Part shown: positions 34,385-42,041 of the stretch, piece after piece
How positions within the stretch are numbered: the stretch's first letter is position 1
How the letters are laid out: each line of letters opens with the position of its first letter
Position numbers and translations under genes: made by a program
Assembly: GCF_019345465.1 (NCBI RefSeq)
Contig: NZ_JAHKRC010000013.1
Coordinates: 1 to 64,000 of the forward strand
DNA from: Pseudomonas sp. NKUCC02_KPG
GTDB taxonomy: Bacteria; Pseudomonadota; Gammaproteobacteria; Pseudomonadales; Pseudomonadaceae
Direction: 5' to 3'
Length of the DNA stretch: 64,000 bases
Notes under the pieces: model-generated
What the model was told of the DNA's origin: nothing
The model's database searches: none
What the model saw: only the letters and a program-made list of their open reading frames with translations

Positions 34385-34801
34385 ATGCACCCTTTCATGG
34401 CCCTCAAACCCCTGTTCCTGACTTGCGCCTGCCTGGTACTGCTGGGTTGTAAAAACACCCCCACAGAGGTCAAGGTCGAGCAGTTGCTCAAGGCTGACAA
34501 GTCCTGGGATGGGGCGGCTTATAGCTATCCGGACGCCAAGCCGGAATTCACCGTGGTCAAGATCACGCTCCCGGCCAACACCACGCTGAAATGGCACAGC
34601 CACCCCATGCCTAACCTCGCCTATCTGGTGTCCGGCGAGCTGATGGTCGAAACCGAAGACGGCATCCACAAAACCACGCTCAAGCCTGGCCAGGTTCTGC
34701 CCGAGGTGGTCAACACCTCCCATCGAGGTATCAGCGGCAAGGCCCCCGTTGAACTGATCGTGTTCTATGCCGGTGCGCCTGGCATGGCACTGTCTCACTG
34801 A
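34385..34801 (+). CDS. Cupin-domain lipoprotein
   Basis: A 138-residue protein with a signal peptide ending in the lipobox LVLLGC (Cys22) and one cupin barrel. Motif 1 is LKWHSHPMPNLAYLVSGELMVE, with two His and a Glu as metal ligands, and motif 2 is around KPGQVLPEVVNTSHRG. It is thus an envelope-anchored, possibly metal-binding cupin. ATG 34385 follows GGAGA. It lies between glnA and ntrBC but has its own upstream gap after the glnA terminator, so a shared nitrogen role is only a guess. Confidence 0.8.
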   Translation: MHPFMALKPLFLTCACLVLLGCKNTPTEVKVEQLLKADKSWDGAAYSYPDAKPEFTVVKITLPANTTLKWHSHPMPNLAYLVSGELMVETEDGIHKTTLKPGQVLPEVVNTSHRGISGKAPVELIVFYAGAPGMALSH

Positions 34802-34811
34802 CAACACCAAA

Positions 34812-34869
34812 CCTGTAGCCGCTGGCCGCAGGACCTTGCGACGAACGCAGCCTTCGCCAGCGACGACAC
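34812..34869. repeat. Degenerate REP-like element
   Basis: CCTGTAGCCGCTGGCCGCAG and CAGCCTTCGCCAGCGACGAC keep family A arm features but pair imperfectly. It accounts for part of the 362-base gap 34802-35163; the rest holds the NtrC-type site at 34956 and no gene. Confidence 0.5.
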
Positions 34870-34955
34870 AATGACTGCCACAGACTCACCACCCTCAACG
34901 CGCCAATCAAGCATCCCCGGCTCATTTCAGAGCAACTGAATCCATTCATCAAAAA

Positions 34956-34972
34956 TGCACTATATTGGTGCG
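34956..34972. promoter_or_regulatory. NtrC-type binding site upstream of ntrB
   Basis: TGCACTATATTGGTGCG differs from the consensus TGCACYA-N3-TGGTGCA only at the last base, the best such match in the window. It is about 190 bases upstream of ntrB and close to where its promoter would lie, so it may mediate autogenous control of ntrBC. Confidence 0.75.
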
Positions 34973-35163
34973 ACGATAGTTTGATTGTGCATTAGCCAGC
35001 CCAATTTGGTTCAAAAACACCTGCGCACCGCCCGGCTGCATTGCCTGAACGGGTTTCAGGCGCCTATTTCAGGCGTTTAATGCTTCTTTTCAGAGCCTTG
35101 GTTTGGTTTTTGCATTTTCATTGCACCAGCGCCTCACCCGCGCACGCAATCCGGGATCGGCCC

Positions 35164-36249
35164 ATGACCATCAGTGACGCCCTGCACCGACTGTTACTCG
35201 ACAACCTGACCACCGCCACGCTGTTACTGAATGCCGATCTGCGCCTTGAGTACATGAACCCGGCGGCAGAGATGCTGTTGGCAATCAGCGGTCAACGCAG
35301 TCACGGGCAATTCATCAGTGAGCTTTTTACAGAGTCCACCGAGGCCCTGCATTCGCTGCGCCAGGCAGTTGAGCAAGCGCATCCGTTTACCAAGCGCGAA
35401 GCCATGCTGACCTCGCTGACGGGCCAGACCCTCACGGTGGATTACGCCGTAACCCCCATCTTGAGCAATGGCGGCACGATGCTGCTGCTCGAAGTCCACC
35501 CCCGTGACCGCTTGCTGCGCATCACCAAAGAAGAAGCCCAGCTGTCCAAGCAGGAAACCAGCAAGATGCTGGTACGCGGCATGGCCCACGAGATCAAGAA
35601 TCCCCTGGGCGGCATTCGTGGGGCTGCTCAGTTGCTGGCCCGTCAGTTACCGGACGAAAACCTGCGTGACTACACCAACGTGATCATCGAAGAAGCCGAC
35701 CGCCTGCGTAACCTGGTCGACCGCATGCTGGGCTCCAACAAGCTGCCTTCGCTGTCCATGACCAATGTCCACGAAGTGCTGGAGCGGGTGTGCAGCCTGG
35801 TTGAGGCCGAAACACAGGGCAGCATCACATTGGTGCGCGACTATGACCCGAGCCTGCCCGACCTGCTGATCGACCGTGAACAAATGATCCAGGCCGTCCT
35901 CAACATCGTGCGCAACGCGATGCAAGCCATCGGCAGCCAAAACGAGCTGCGGCTGGGGCGTATCAGCCTGCGTACCCGCGCCATGCGCCAGTTCACCATT
36001 GGCCACGTGCGCCACCGACTGGTCACCAAAATCGAAATTATCGACAACGGGCCGGGCATTCCGGCCGAGCTGCAAGACACCCTGTTCTTCCCGATGGTCA
36101 GCGGGCGCCCAGACGGCACCGGGCTAGGCCTTTCCATCACGCAGAACATCATCAGTCAGCACCAGGGGTTGATCGAGTGTGAAAGCCACCCCGGCCACAC
36201 ACTCTTCTCGATCTTTCTACCACTGGAACAAGGAGCCGCATCGACATGA
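35164..36249 (+). CDS. ntrB: Nitrogen regulation sensor kinase NtrB
   Basis: Soluble histidine kinase and phosphatase that, with PII, sets NtrC phosphorylation according to nitrogen status. It has 361 residues: a PAS domain over the first ~110, the phosphoacceptor His142 in GMAHEIKNPLGGIRGAAQ, then HATPase boxes VRNAMQAIG, IIDNGPGIP and GRPDGTGLGLSITQNI. ATG 35164 is the family-like start. The stop overlaps the ntrC ATG by four bases. The near-perfect NtrC site upstream suggests feedback on its own expression. Confidence 0.96.
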   Translation: MTISDALHRLLLDNLTTATLLLNADLRLEYMNPAAEMLLAISGQRSHGQFISELFTESTEALHSLRQAVEQAHPFTKREAMLTSLTGQTLTVDYAVTPILSNGGTMLLLEVHPRDRLLRITKEEAQLSKQETSKMLVRGMAHEIKNPLGGIRGAAQLLARQLPDENLRDYTNVIIEEADRLRNLVDRMLGSNKLPSLSMTNVHEVLERVCSLVEAETQGSITLVRDYDPSLPDLLIDREQMIQAVLNIVRNAMQAIGSQNELRLGRISLRTRAMRQFTIGHVRHRLVTKIEIIDNGPGIPAELQDTLFFPMVSGRPDGTGLGLSITQNIISQHQGLIECESHPGHTLFSIFLPLEQGAAST

Positions 36250-37679
36250 GCCGAAGTGAAACCGTGTGGATCGTCGACGACGACCGTTCTATCCGCTGGG
36301 TCCTGGAAAAAGCCTTGCAACAGGAAGGCATGACCACACAAAGTTTCGACAGCGCCGATGGGGTGATGAGCCGTCTGGCTCGCCAGCAGCCCGACGTCAT
36401 TATTTCGGACATCCGCATGCCCGGCTCAAGCGGCCTGGACTTGCTGGCCAAGATTCGCGAACAGCACCCTCGCCTGCCCGTCATCATCATGACCGCTCAT
36501 TCCGACCTGGACAGCGCAGTGGCCTCCTATCAAGGTGGCGCATTCGAATACCTGCCCAAGCCGTTTGACGTCGATGAAGCCGTGTCACTGGTCAAGCGTG
36601 CCAATCAGCACGCCCAGGAACAACAAGGCCTGGCCGCCCCCCCGGCACTGGCCAGAACACCTGAAATCATCGGCGAAGCGCCGGCGATGCAAGAGGTGTT
36701 TCGGGCCATTGGCCGCCTTAGCCATTCCAATATCACGGTTCTGATCAACGGCGAATCAGGCACAGGCAAGGAGCTGGTGGCCCACGCCCTGCACCGCCAC
36801 AGCCCACGTGCCGCGTCGCCATTTATCGCGTTGAACATGGCCGCGATCCCCAAGGACCTGATGGAGTCCGAGCTCTTCGGCCACGAAAAAGGCGCCTTTA
36901 CCGGAGCTGCAAACCTGCGCCGGGGTCGTTTTGAACAGGCCGATGGCGGGACTCTGTTCCTGGATGAAATCGGCGACATGCCTGCCGATACCCAAACCCG
37001 TCTGCTGCGGGTTCTGGCCGATGGCGAGTTCTACCGTGTTGGCGGACACACCCCGGTCAAGGTTGACGTGCGGATCATTGCCGCCACCCACCAGAACCTC
37101 GAAACCCTGGTCCAGGCCGGCAAGTTTCGCGAAGACCTGTTCCACCGCCTGAACGTGATTCGCATCCACATCCCGCGCCTGTCGGACCGTCGCGAAGACA
37201 TCCCGACCCTGGCCCGCCACTTCCTGAGCAGCGCCGCGCAAGAGCTGTCGGTAGAACCCAAGCTGCTGAAGGCCGAGACCGAGCAGTACCTCAAGAACCT
37301 GCCGTGGCCAGGCAACGTTCGCCAGCTTGAAAACACCTGTCGCTGGATCACGGTGATGGCTTCGGGTCGCGAAGTGCACATCAGCGACTTGCCGCCGGAG
37401 CTGCTGAACCTGCAGCAAGACACCTCTCCAGTCACCAACTGGGAGCAGGCGCTACGCCAGTGGGCGGATCAGGCACTGGGCCGTGGTCAATCCAACTTGC
37501 TCGACAGTGCGGTGCCTACCTTTGAGCGGATCATGATCGAGACGGCACTCAAGCACACTGCGGGCCGTCGTCGGGACGCTGCCGTGCTGCTGGGCTGGGG
37601 CCGCAACACCTTGACCCGCAAGATCAAGGAACTGGGCATGAAGATCGATGGCGACGAGGATGATGGCGACGAGGCCTGA
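36246..37679 (+). CDS. ntrC: Nitrogen regulation response regulator NtrC
   Basis: Sigma-54-dependent activator for nitrogen-limited growth, 477 residues. The receiver has DDD near residues 11-13 and phospho-acceptor Asp55 (VIISDIRMPGSSG). The AAA+ domain shows Walker A GESGTGKELVA, the sigma-54 contact loop EKGAFTGA, and Walker B GGTLFLDEIGDMP. The C-terminal Fis-type helix-turn-helix is in AGRRRDAAVLLGWGRNTLTRK. It ends at a terminator, with a sigma-54-driven RNA gene behind it. Confidence 0.98.
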   Translation: MSRSETVWIVDDDRSIRWVLEKALQQEGMTTQSFDSADGVMSRLARQQPDVIISDIRMPGSSGLDLLAKIREQHPRLPVIIMTAHSDLDSAVASYQGGAFEYLPKPFDVDEAVSLVKRANQHAQEQQGLAAPPALARTPEIIGEAPAMQEVFRAIGRLSHSNITVLINGESGTGKELVAHALHRHSPRAASPFIALNMAAIPKDLMESELFGHEKGAFTGAANLRRGRFEQADGGTLFLDEIGDMPADTQTRLLRVLADGEFYRVGGHTPVKVDVRIIAATHQNLETLVQAGKFREDLFHRLNVIRIHIPRLSDRREDIPTLARHFLSSAAQELSVEPKLLKAETEQYLKNLPWPGNVRQLENTCRWITVMASGREVHISDLPPELLNLQQDTSPVTNWEQALRQWADQALGRGQSNLLDSAVPTFERIMIETALKHTAGRRRDAAVLLGWGRNTLTRKIKELGMKIDGDEDDGDEA

Positions 37680-37774
37680 GGGGCACTCGATCTGACCGCA
37701 CCACTCAAAAGCAACCCGCCCCAATATCGTGCACAGCTCTAGATCAATGCTTTCAGCCTAGCGAGAGCGTTATG

Positions 37775-37809
37775 CGCAAAAGCCCCGGATTCCGGGGCTT
37801 TTGCGTTTT
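37775..37809 (+). terminator. Rho-independent terminator of ntrBC
   Basis: CGCAAAAGCCCCGG and CCGGGGCTTTTGCG form a 14-bp stem with a 3-base loop, followed by TTTT. It separates the ntrBC transcript from the downstream RNA gene. Confidence 0.92.
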
Positions 37810-37840
37810 CATAAGGCAATTTCTACAGAAAAACAAAAAT

Positions 37841-37856
37841 TGGCACGCGCCCTGCA
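37841..37856 (+). promoter_or_regulatory. Sigma-54 promoter of the nrsZ-type RNA
   Basis: TGGCACGCGCCCTGCA has the exact GG-N10-GC spacing. No coding start follows downstream on this strand before 38445, but two related hairpins do. Transcription would begin near 37867. Confidence 0.82.
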
Positions 37857-37866
37857 ATACCTATTA

Positions 37867-38007
37867 CAAGCAACACCGCTTTAGGGGACCTTGATACAGG
37901 CAGGTCAAGACTCCCCACTTTTACACCCGCAGCCTTGATGCCTGTTGCATCAACGCGCACACCGCTTTTGGGGAACCCGGTACAGGCAGGCTGGAATTCC
38001 CTCTTTT
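37867..38007 (+). ncRNA. nrsZ: NrsZ-type nitrogen-regulated small RNA
   Basis: About 140 bases between a sigma-54 promoter and a T-rich end. Two related hairpins (37884-37916 and 37970-38001) each have a GGGGA...TCCC stem and the identical 10-base loop TACAGGCAGG; both are preceded by ACACCGCTTT. Between them is the simple hairpin TTGATGC-CTGTT-GCATCAA (37935-37953). P. aeruginosa NrsZ is an NtrC/sigma-54-dependent RNA next to ntrC made of repeated stem-loops, and this locus matches in place, promoter and architecture. The name is by synteny and structure, not sequence search. The second repeat hairpin followed by CTCTTTTATT probably ends the transcript. Confidence 0.75.
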
Positions 38008-38008
38008 A

Positions 38009-38446
38009 TTACTCGCGCAGGTTCACCTGCAAACGCCAGCGCCCATCCTGCGGCGCACCGGCCCAGTCGCCTTGCAAGGCACGGGCTGCCACCACCGTCA
38101 GCAGCAAACCTGCGTCCGTATCCCGCACCCGCCAGTTCACATTCTTGCCGTTGAGCATTAACTGGCCGTTTTGCGGCTTGCCCTTGGCATCGAACAACAC
38201 CCCCAGGGTGCCATCGACCAGCTCACCATGCAGCTTGGGCTCATCGCTGAACCACACCACCAACCCGTTCGCCAGCACGTCCACCTGTTGCAGTTCTACC
38301 GGGGTTGGCGCAGTCAAACGACCGATCATCATCCCTACCATTACACCGACTATCGCCAAAGAACCTAAAACCCGTGGCCATAGTTTCGGTCGCGGGTCCT
38401 CTTCAGGCGTAGAATGCTGCCCATCTTTAAGTTCGGAGCCGTGCAT
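38009..38446 (-). CDS. Membrane-anchored protein of unknown function
   Basis: A 145-residue protein with a charged cytoplasmic N terminus (GSELKDGQHSTPEEDPRPK), one membrane segment near residues 26-44 (VLGSLAIVGVMVGMMIG) and a soluble, probably periplasmic C-terminal part (QNGQLMLNGKNVNWRVRD). I do not recognise a family; the ntrC-trmL neighbourhood carries a comparable hypothetical gene in other Pseudomonas. The only plausible start, ATG 38446, overlaps the trmL ATG on the other strand (CATG). AAGGA lies 11 bases upstream, inside trmL. Its stop is just after the end of the small RNA. Confidence 0.7.
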   Translation of the reverse strand: MHGSELKDGQHSTPEEDPRPKLWPRVLGSLAIVGVMVGMMIGRLTAPTPVELQQVDVLANGLVVWFSDEPKLHGELVDGTLGVLFDAKGKPQNGQLMLNGKNVNWRVRDTDAGLLLTVVAARALQGDWAGAPQDGRWRLQVNLRE

Positions 38447-38900
38447 GTTTCACGTCATCCTTTTTCAACCAGAAATTCCGCCGAATACCGGCAACATTAT
38501 CAGGCTGTGCGCCAACAGCGGCTGCCACCTGCATTTGATCGAGCCTATCGGTTTTGAGCTGGACGACAAGCGCTTGCGCCGCGCCGGCCTCGACTACCAC
38601 GAGTATGCGCCGCTCAAGCGTCATGCCGACCTGGCCAGTTGCCTTGAAAGCCTGGGTCATCCACGCCTGTTCGCCTTTACCACCAAAGGTTCGAAGCCCT
38701 TTCACGACGTGCAGTTTGCCGAGGGCGATGCCTTTGTGTTCGGCCCTGAAAGCCGTGGTTTGCCGCCAGAGGTGCTCGACGCGCTGGACGGCGATCACCG
38801 CCTGCGACTGCCGATGCGCGAAGGCTGCCGTAGCCTGAACCTGTCCAACACCGTGGCGGTTGCCGTGTACGAAGCCTGGCGCCAGCTGGGTTTCAAGTAA
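38445..38900 (+). CDS. trmL: tRNA (cytidine/uridine-34-2'-O)-methyltransferase
   Basis: SPOUT-family methyltransferase that modifies the wobble base of certain leucine tRNAs. It has 151 residues. Typical motifs are MFHVILFQPEIPPNTGNIIR, the FVFGPESRGLP loop and the knot region REGCRSLNLSNTVAVAVYE. The start ATG 38445 has GGAG six bases upstream. The frame is open for 170 codons upstream across the small RNA and the opposing gene, but without similarity. A bidirectional terminator follows. Confidence 0.94.
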   Translation: MFHVILFQPEIPPNTGNIIRLCANSGCHLHLIEPIGFELDDKRLRRAGLDYHEYAPLKRHADLASCLESLGHPRLFAFTTKGSKPFHDVQFAEGDAFVFGPESRGLPPEVLDALDGDHRLRLPMREGCRSLNLSNTVAVAVYEAWRQLGFK

Positions 38901-38917
38901 ACACACCTCCCACACAC

Positions 38918-38947
38918 AAAAAAAGCGCCCTCAGGCGCTTTTTTTTT
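38918..38947. terminator. Bidirectional terminator between trmL and secB
   Basis: AAAAGCGCC-CTCA-GGCGCTTTT with A and T runs of seven or more on either side; serves both convergent genes. Confidence 0.93.
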
Positions 38948-38959
38948 GGCATCGGCTGT

Positions 38960-39445
38960 TTATTGAACAGTCGGGCTGCCTTCTTCCTGCATGCGCTGCA
39001 ATTCTTGCGCGTACAGGGCATCGAAGTTCACCGGAGCCAGCATCAACGCAGGGAACGAGCCGCGAGTTACCAGGCTGTCCAGGGTTTCACGGGCATACGG
39101 GAACAGGATGTTCGGGCAAAACGCGCCAAGGGTGTGGTTCATCGACGCCGGATCAAGGTTTTTGATCAGGAAGATGCCAGCCTGTTGCACTTCAGCGATA
39201 AAGGCCACTTCGTCACCGTTTTTCACGGTAACCGACAAGGTCAGAACCACTTCGTGGAAGTCACCTTCCAGCGGCTTTTGACGGGTGTTCAGGTCCAGAC
39301 CAACGCTCGGTTCCCACTGCTGACGGAAGATCGCCGGGCTTTTTGGGGCCTCGAACGACAGGTCGCGCACGTAGATGCGCTGCAGGGAGAATTGTGGAGC
39401 GGTGTCTTCATCGCTAACAGCAGCGGTGTTCTGTTGGTCAGTCAT
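38960..39445 (-). CDS. secB: Protein-export chaperone SecB
   Basis: Tetrameric cytoplasmic chaperone that keeps precursors unfolded and hands them to SecA. It has 161 residues. Family stretches are FSLQRIYVRDLSFEAPKSP, VQQAGIFLIKNLD and CPNILFPYARETLDSLV. ATG 39445 has AAGGA at good distance; the preceding GTG is too near it. It is the last gene of the rhodanese-grxC-secB set. Confidence 0.97.
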   Translation of the reverse strand: MTDQQNTAAVSDEDTAPQFSLQRIYVRDLSFEAPKSPAIFRQQWEPSVGLDLNTRQKPLEGDFHEVVLTLSVTVKNGDEVAFIAEVQQAGIFLIKNLDPASMNHTLGAFCPNILFPYARETLDSLVTRGSFPALMLAPVNFDALYAQELQRMQEEGSPTVQ

Positions 39446-39486
39446 CACAGATCCTTGTTGATCTTGGGGCTTATAGAGAATGAGAG

Positions 39487-39741
39487 TCAGACGTTCAGCA
39501 GCGTATCCAATTTACCTGCGCGCTCCAAAGCAAACAGGTCATCGCATCCGCCAACATGCTTGTCACCAATCCAGATTTGCGGGACCGACGTACGACCCGC
39601 CTTCTGAGCCATCTCGGCACGTACCTGTGGCTTGCCATCGACCTTGATTTCTTCGAAGGCAACGCCCTTGTTCTCAAGCAGAGCCTTGGCTCGCATGCAG
39701 TAAGGGCAGTAGTCGCTGGAGTAAACGATGACCTTGGACAT
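39487..39741 (-). CDS. grxC: Glutaredoxin 3
   Basis: An 84-residue thiol-disulfide oxidoreductase using glutathione. The active site CPYC is at residues 12-15, the cis-proline is in TSVPQIWI, and HVGGCDDL forms the glutathione-binding loop. It begins two bases after the rhodanese-like gene and is followed by secB 41 bases on. Confidence 0.97.
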   Translation of the reverse strand: MSKVIVYSSDYCPYCMRAKALLENKGVAFEEIKVDGKPQVRAEMAQKAGRTSVPQIWIGDKHVGGCDDLFALERAGKLDTLLNV

Positions 39742-39743
39742 CT

Positions 39744-40157
39744 TTACTTCACCACTGGCAGGTTGTCAGCGCGCCAGCTGGAGATACCGCCAGACAGCTT
39801 GGCTGCGTTGTAACCGGCCTTGAGCAGCTCACGGGCGTGGGAGCCCGAGTGCTGACCGGCAGCGTCAACCAGAATAATGGTTTTGCCCTTGTGCTTGTCC
39901 AGCTCGGCAATGCGCGCCATCAGCTTGTCTTGCGGGATGTTCAGGGCTCCCACGATGTGGCCGGCGGCAAAGTCTTTAACCGGGCGAATATCAATCACCA
40001 CACCTTCGTCGCGATTGACCAGGCCGGTCAGTTCGCCAGTGCTGATGCTGCGCCCGCCACGGCTGATTTCGTGAGCAATCAATAGCGCCAACAGGATGAC
40101 AAACGCGCCTACAAGCAGGTAGTGAGCAGTGGCAAATGTAATCAGGTGATCAACCAT
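39744..40157 (-). CDS. Membrane-anchored rhodanese-like protein, catalytic Cys missing
   Basis: A 137-residue protein with an N-terminal membrane segment (AHYLLVGAFVILLALLIAH) and a rhodanese fold (VVIDIRPVKDFAAGHIVGALNIP). Where active rhodaneses have Cys at the start of the catalytic loop, this one reads ILVDAAGQHSGSHA, so sulfur transfer is unlikely. It is the YibN-type gene found beside grxC and secB in gammaproteobacteria. ATG 40157 precedes the membrane segment; a GGAA lies upstream. It is divergent from gpmI. Confidence 0.88.
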   Translation of the reverse strand: MVDHLITFATAHYLLVGAFVILLALLIAHEISRGGRSISTGELTGLVNRDEGVVIDIRPVKDFAAGHIVGALNIPQDKLMARIAELDKHKGKTIILVDAAGQHSGSHARELLKAGYNAAKLSGGISSWRADNLPVVK

Positions 40158-40305
40158 CAGAAGGTTCCAGGGTCGTAAAATGTGGGCCAGTATACACAGC
40201 CACCTTGGTCGGCCAAACCCCGCCCGGCGGTGACGCCACATGAACTTCGCTTTAAACTGTGCGTCCTCTTCATACCTTCTTATAAACCAGCCACGAGTGG
40301 GATCT

Positions 40306-41838
40306 ATGACTACCACGCCTAAACCTTTGGTCCTGATCATCCTGGATGGCTTCGGTCACAGTGAAAGTCACGAATACAACGCCGTTTATTCGGCCAAGAA
40401 ACCGGTGCTGGATCGTCTTTGCGCGAGCATGCCGAACGGCCTGATCTCAGGTTCAGGCATGGATGTCGGTCTGCCAGACGGCCAGATGGGCAACTCCGAG
40501 GTCGGCCACATGAACCTGGGCGCCGGCCGCGTGGTGTATCAGGATTTCACCCGCGTCACCAAATCGATCCGTGACGGCGAGTTTTTTGAAAACCCGACCC
40601 TTTGCGCCGCCGTCGACAAGGCTGTGGCCGCAGGCAAGGCCGTGCATATTCTGGGTCTGTTGTCGGATGGCGGCGTTCACAGCCATCAGGACCACCTGAT
40701 CGCGATGGCCGAGCTGGCGTTTAAACGCGGCGCCGAAAAAATCTACCTGCACGCCTTCCTCGATGGCCGCGACACACCGCCAAAAAGCGCTTCGTCGTCC
40801 ATCGAGCTGCTGGACGAAGCCTTCAAGGATCTGGGTAAAGGCCGTATCGCCAGTCTGATTGGCCGTTACTTCGCCATGGACCGCGACAATCGCTGGGACC
40901 GCGTAGAGCAGGCCTACAACCTGATCGTCGACGGCAAGGGCGAGTTCAACGCCGCTACCGCCCAGGAAGGTCTGGACGCCGCTTACGCCCGCGGTGAAAG
41001 CGACGAGTTCGTCAAAGCCACCACCCTCGGCGAGCCGGTGAAGGTTGAAGACGGCGACGCCGTGGTCTTCATGAATTTCCGTGCCGACCGCGCCCGGGAA
41101 CTGACCCGCGTATTCGTTGAAGACGACTTCAACGCGTTCGAGCGCACCCGCCAGCCAAAACTGGCCGGCTTTGTGATGCTGACCCAATACGCGGCCAGCA
41201 TCCCGGCGCCAAGCGCATTTGCCCCCGGCAGCCTGGAAAACGTACTCGGCGATTACCTGGCCAAAAACGGCAAAACCCAGCTGCGCATTGCCGAAACCGA
41301 AAAATACGCCCACGTCACTTTCTTCTTTTCGGGCGGGCGTGAAGAGCCGTTCCCGGGTGAAGAGCGGATTCTGGTGCCATCCCCAAAAGTCGCCACCTAC
41401 GACCTGCAGCCTGAAATGAGCGCTCCCGAAGTCACCGACCACATCGTCGATGCCATCGAGAACCAGCGTTATGACGTGATCGTAGTCAACTACGCCAACG
41501 GCGACATGGTCGGCCACAGCGGTGTCTTCGACGCAGCCGTCAAAGCGGTTGAGTGCCTGGATGCCTGCGTGGGCCGGATTGTCCAGGCCCTGGACAAAGT
41601 CGGCGGTGAAGCCCTGATCACGGCTGACCACGGCAACGTGGAGCAGATGTCAGATGACACCACCGGCCAGGCTCACACCGCACACACCTGCGAGCCTGTC
41701 CCGTTCATCTACGTCGGCAAGCGCGCGCTCAAGGTTCGCGAAGGCGGCGTGCTGGCCGACGTGGCGCCAACCATGCTCAAACTGCTGGGCCTGCCACAGC
41801 CTGAAGAGATGACCGGCAAATCGATTCTGGTCGACTAA
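40306..41838 (+). CDS. gpmI: 2,3-bisphosphoglycerate-independent phosphoglycerate mutase
   Basis: Interconverts 3- and 2-phosphoglycerate using two Mn ions. It has 510 residues. Asp14 in LIILDGFGHS and the phosphorylated Ser64 in QMGNSEVGHMN form the active site; HSHQDHLIAM, DGRDTPP, RADRARELTR, NGDMVGHSG and ITADHGNVEQM add the other ligands. The start ATG 40306 is where family similarity begins. It is transcribed alone and followed by a family A REP. Confidence 0.97.
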   Translation: MTTTPKPLVLIILDGFGHSESHEYNAVYSAKKPVLDRLCASMPNGLISGSGMDVGLPDGQMGNSEVGHMNLGAGRVVYQDFTRVTKSIRDGEFFENPTLCAAVDKAVAAGKAVHILGLLSDGGVHSHQDHLIAMAELAFKRGAEKIYLHAFLDGRDTPPKSASSSIELLDEAFKDLGKGRIASLIGRYFAMDRDNRWDRVEQAYNLIVDGKGEFNAATAQEGLDAAYARGESDEFVKATTLGEPVKVEDGDAVVFMNFRADRARELTRVFVEDDFNAFERTRQPKLAGFVMLTQYAASIPAPSAFAPGSLENVLGDYLAKNGKTQLRIAETEKYAHVTFFFSGGREEPFPGEERILVPSPKVATYDLQPEMSAPEVTDHIVDAIENQRYDVIVVNYANGDMVGHSGVFDAAVKAVECLDACVGRIVQALDKVGGEALITADHGNVEQMSDDTTGQAHTAHTCEPVPFIYVGKRALKVREGGVLADVAPTMLKLLGLPQPEEMTGKSILVD

Positions 41839-41846
41839 TGTAAACC

Positions 41847-41960
41847 CTGTAGTCGCTGCCGCAGGCTGCGATAAAGGCTGAGGCCCTATGAAGGGATAGC
41901 GTGAGCTTTGTTAAAACGGGCTGCTACGCACCCCTTCGCAGCCTTCGGTAGCGACTACAA
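41847..41960. repeat. REP-type inverted repeat (family A)
   Basis: CTGTAGTCGCTGCCGCAGGC and GCCTTCGGTAGCGACTACAA are the arms, about 70 bases apart, with CACCCCTTCGCAG before the right arm. It lies between gpmI and envC, which run in the same direction. Confidence 0.88.
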
Positions 41961-42041
41961 CAATTTCACCTTCATCCATTTCTTATAGGTGACGAGGGCG
42001 GGCATACTAGGCCGTCCCGTTCCCCAGGTGTCGCCCGCCCC

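Noticed and set aside
37935..38444. 170-codon N-terminal extension of trmL
   Set aside because: It overlaps the small RNA and the opposing membrane-protein gene; TrmL proteins begin at the MFHVILFQP motif (38445).
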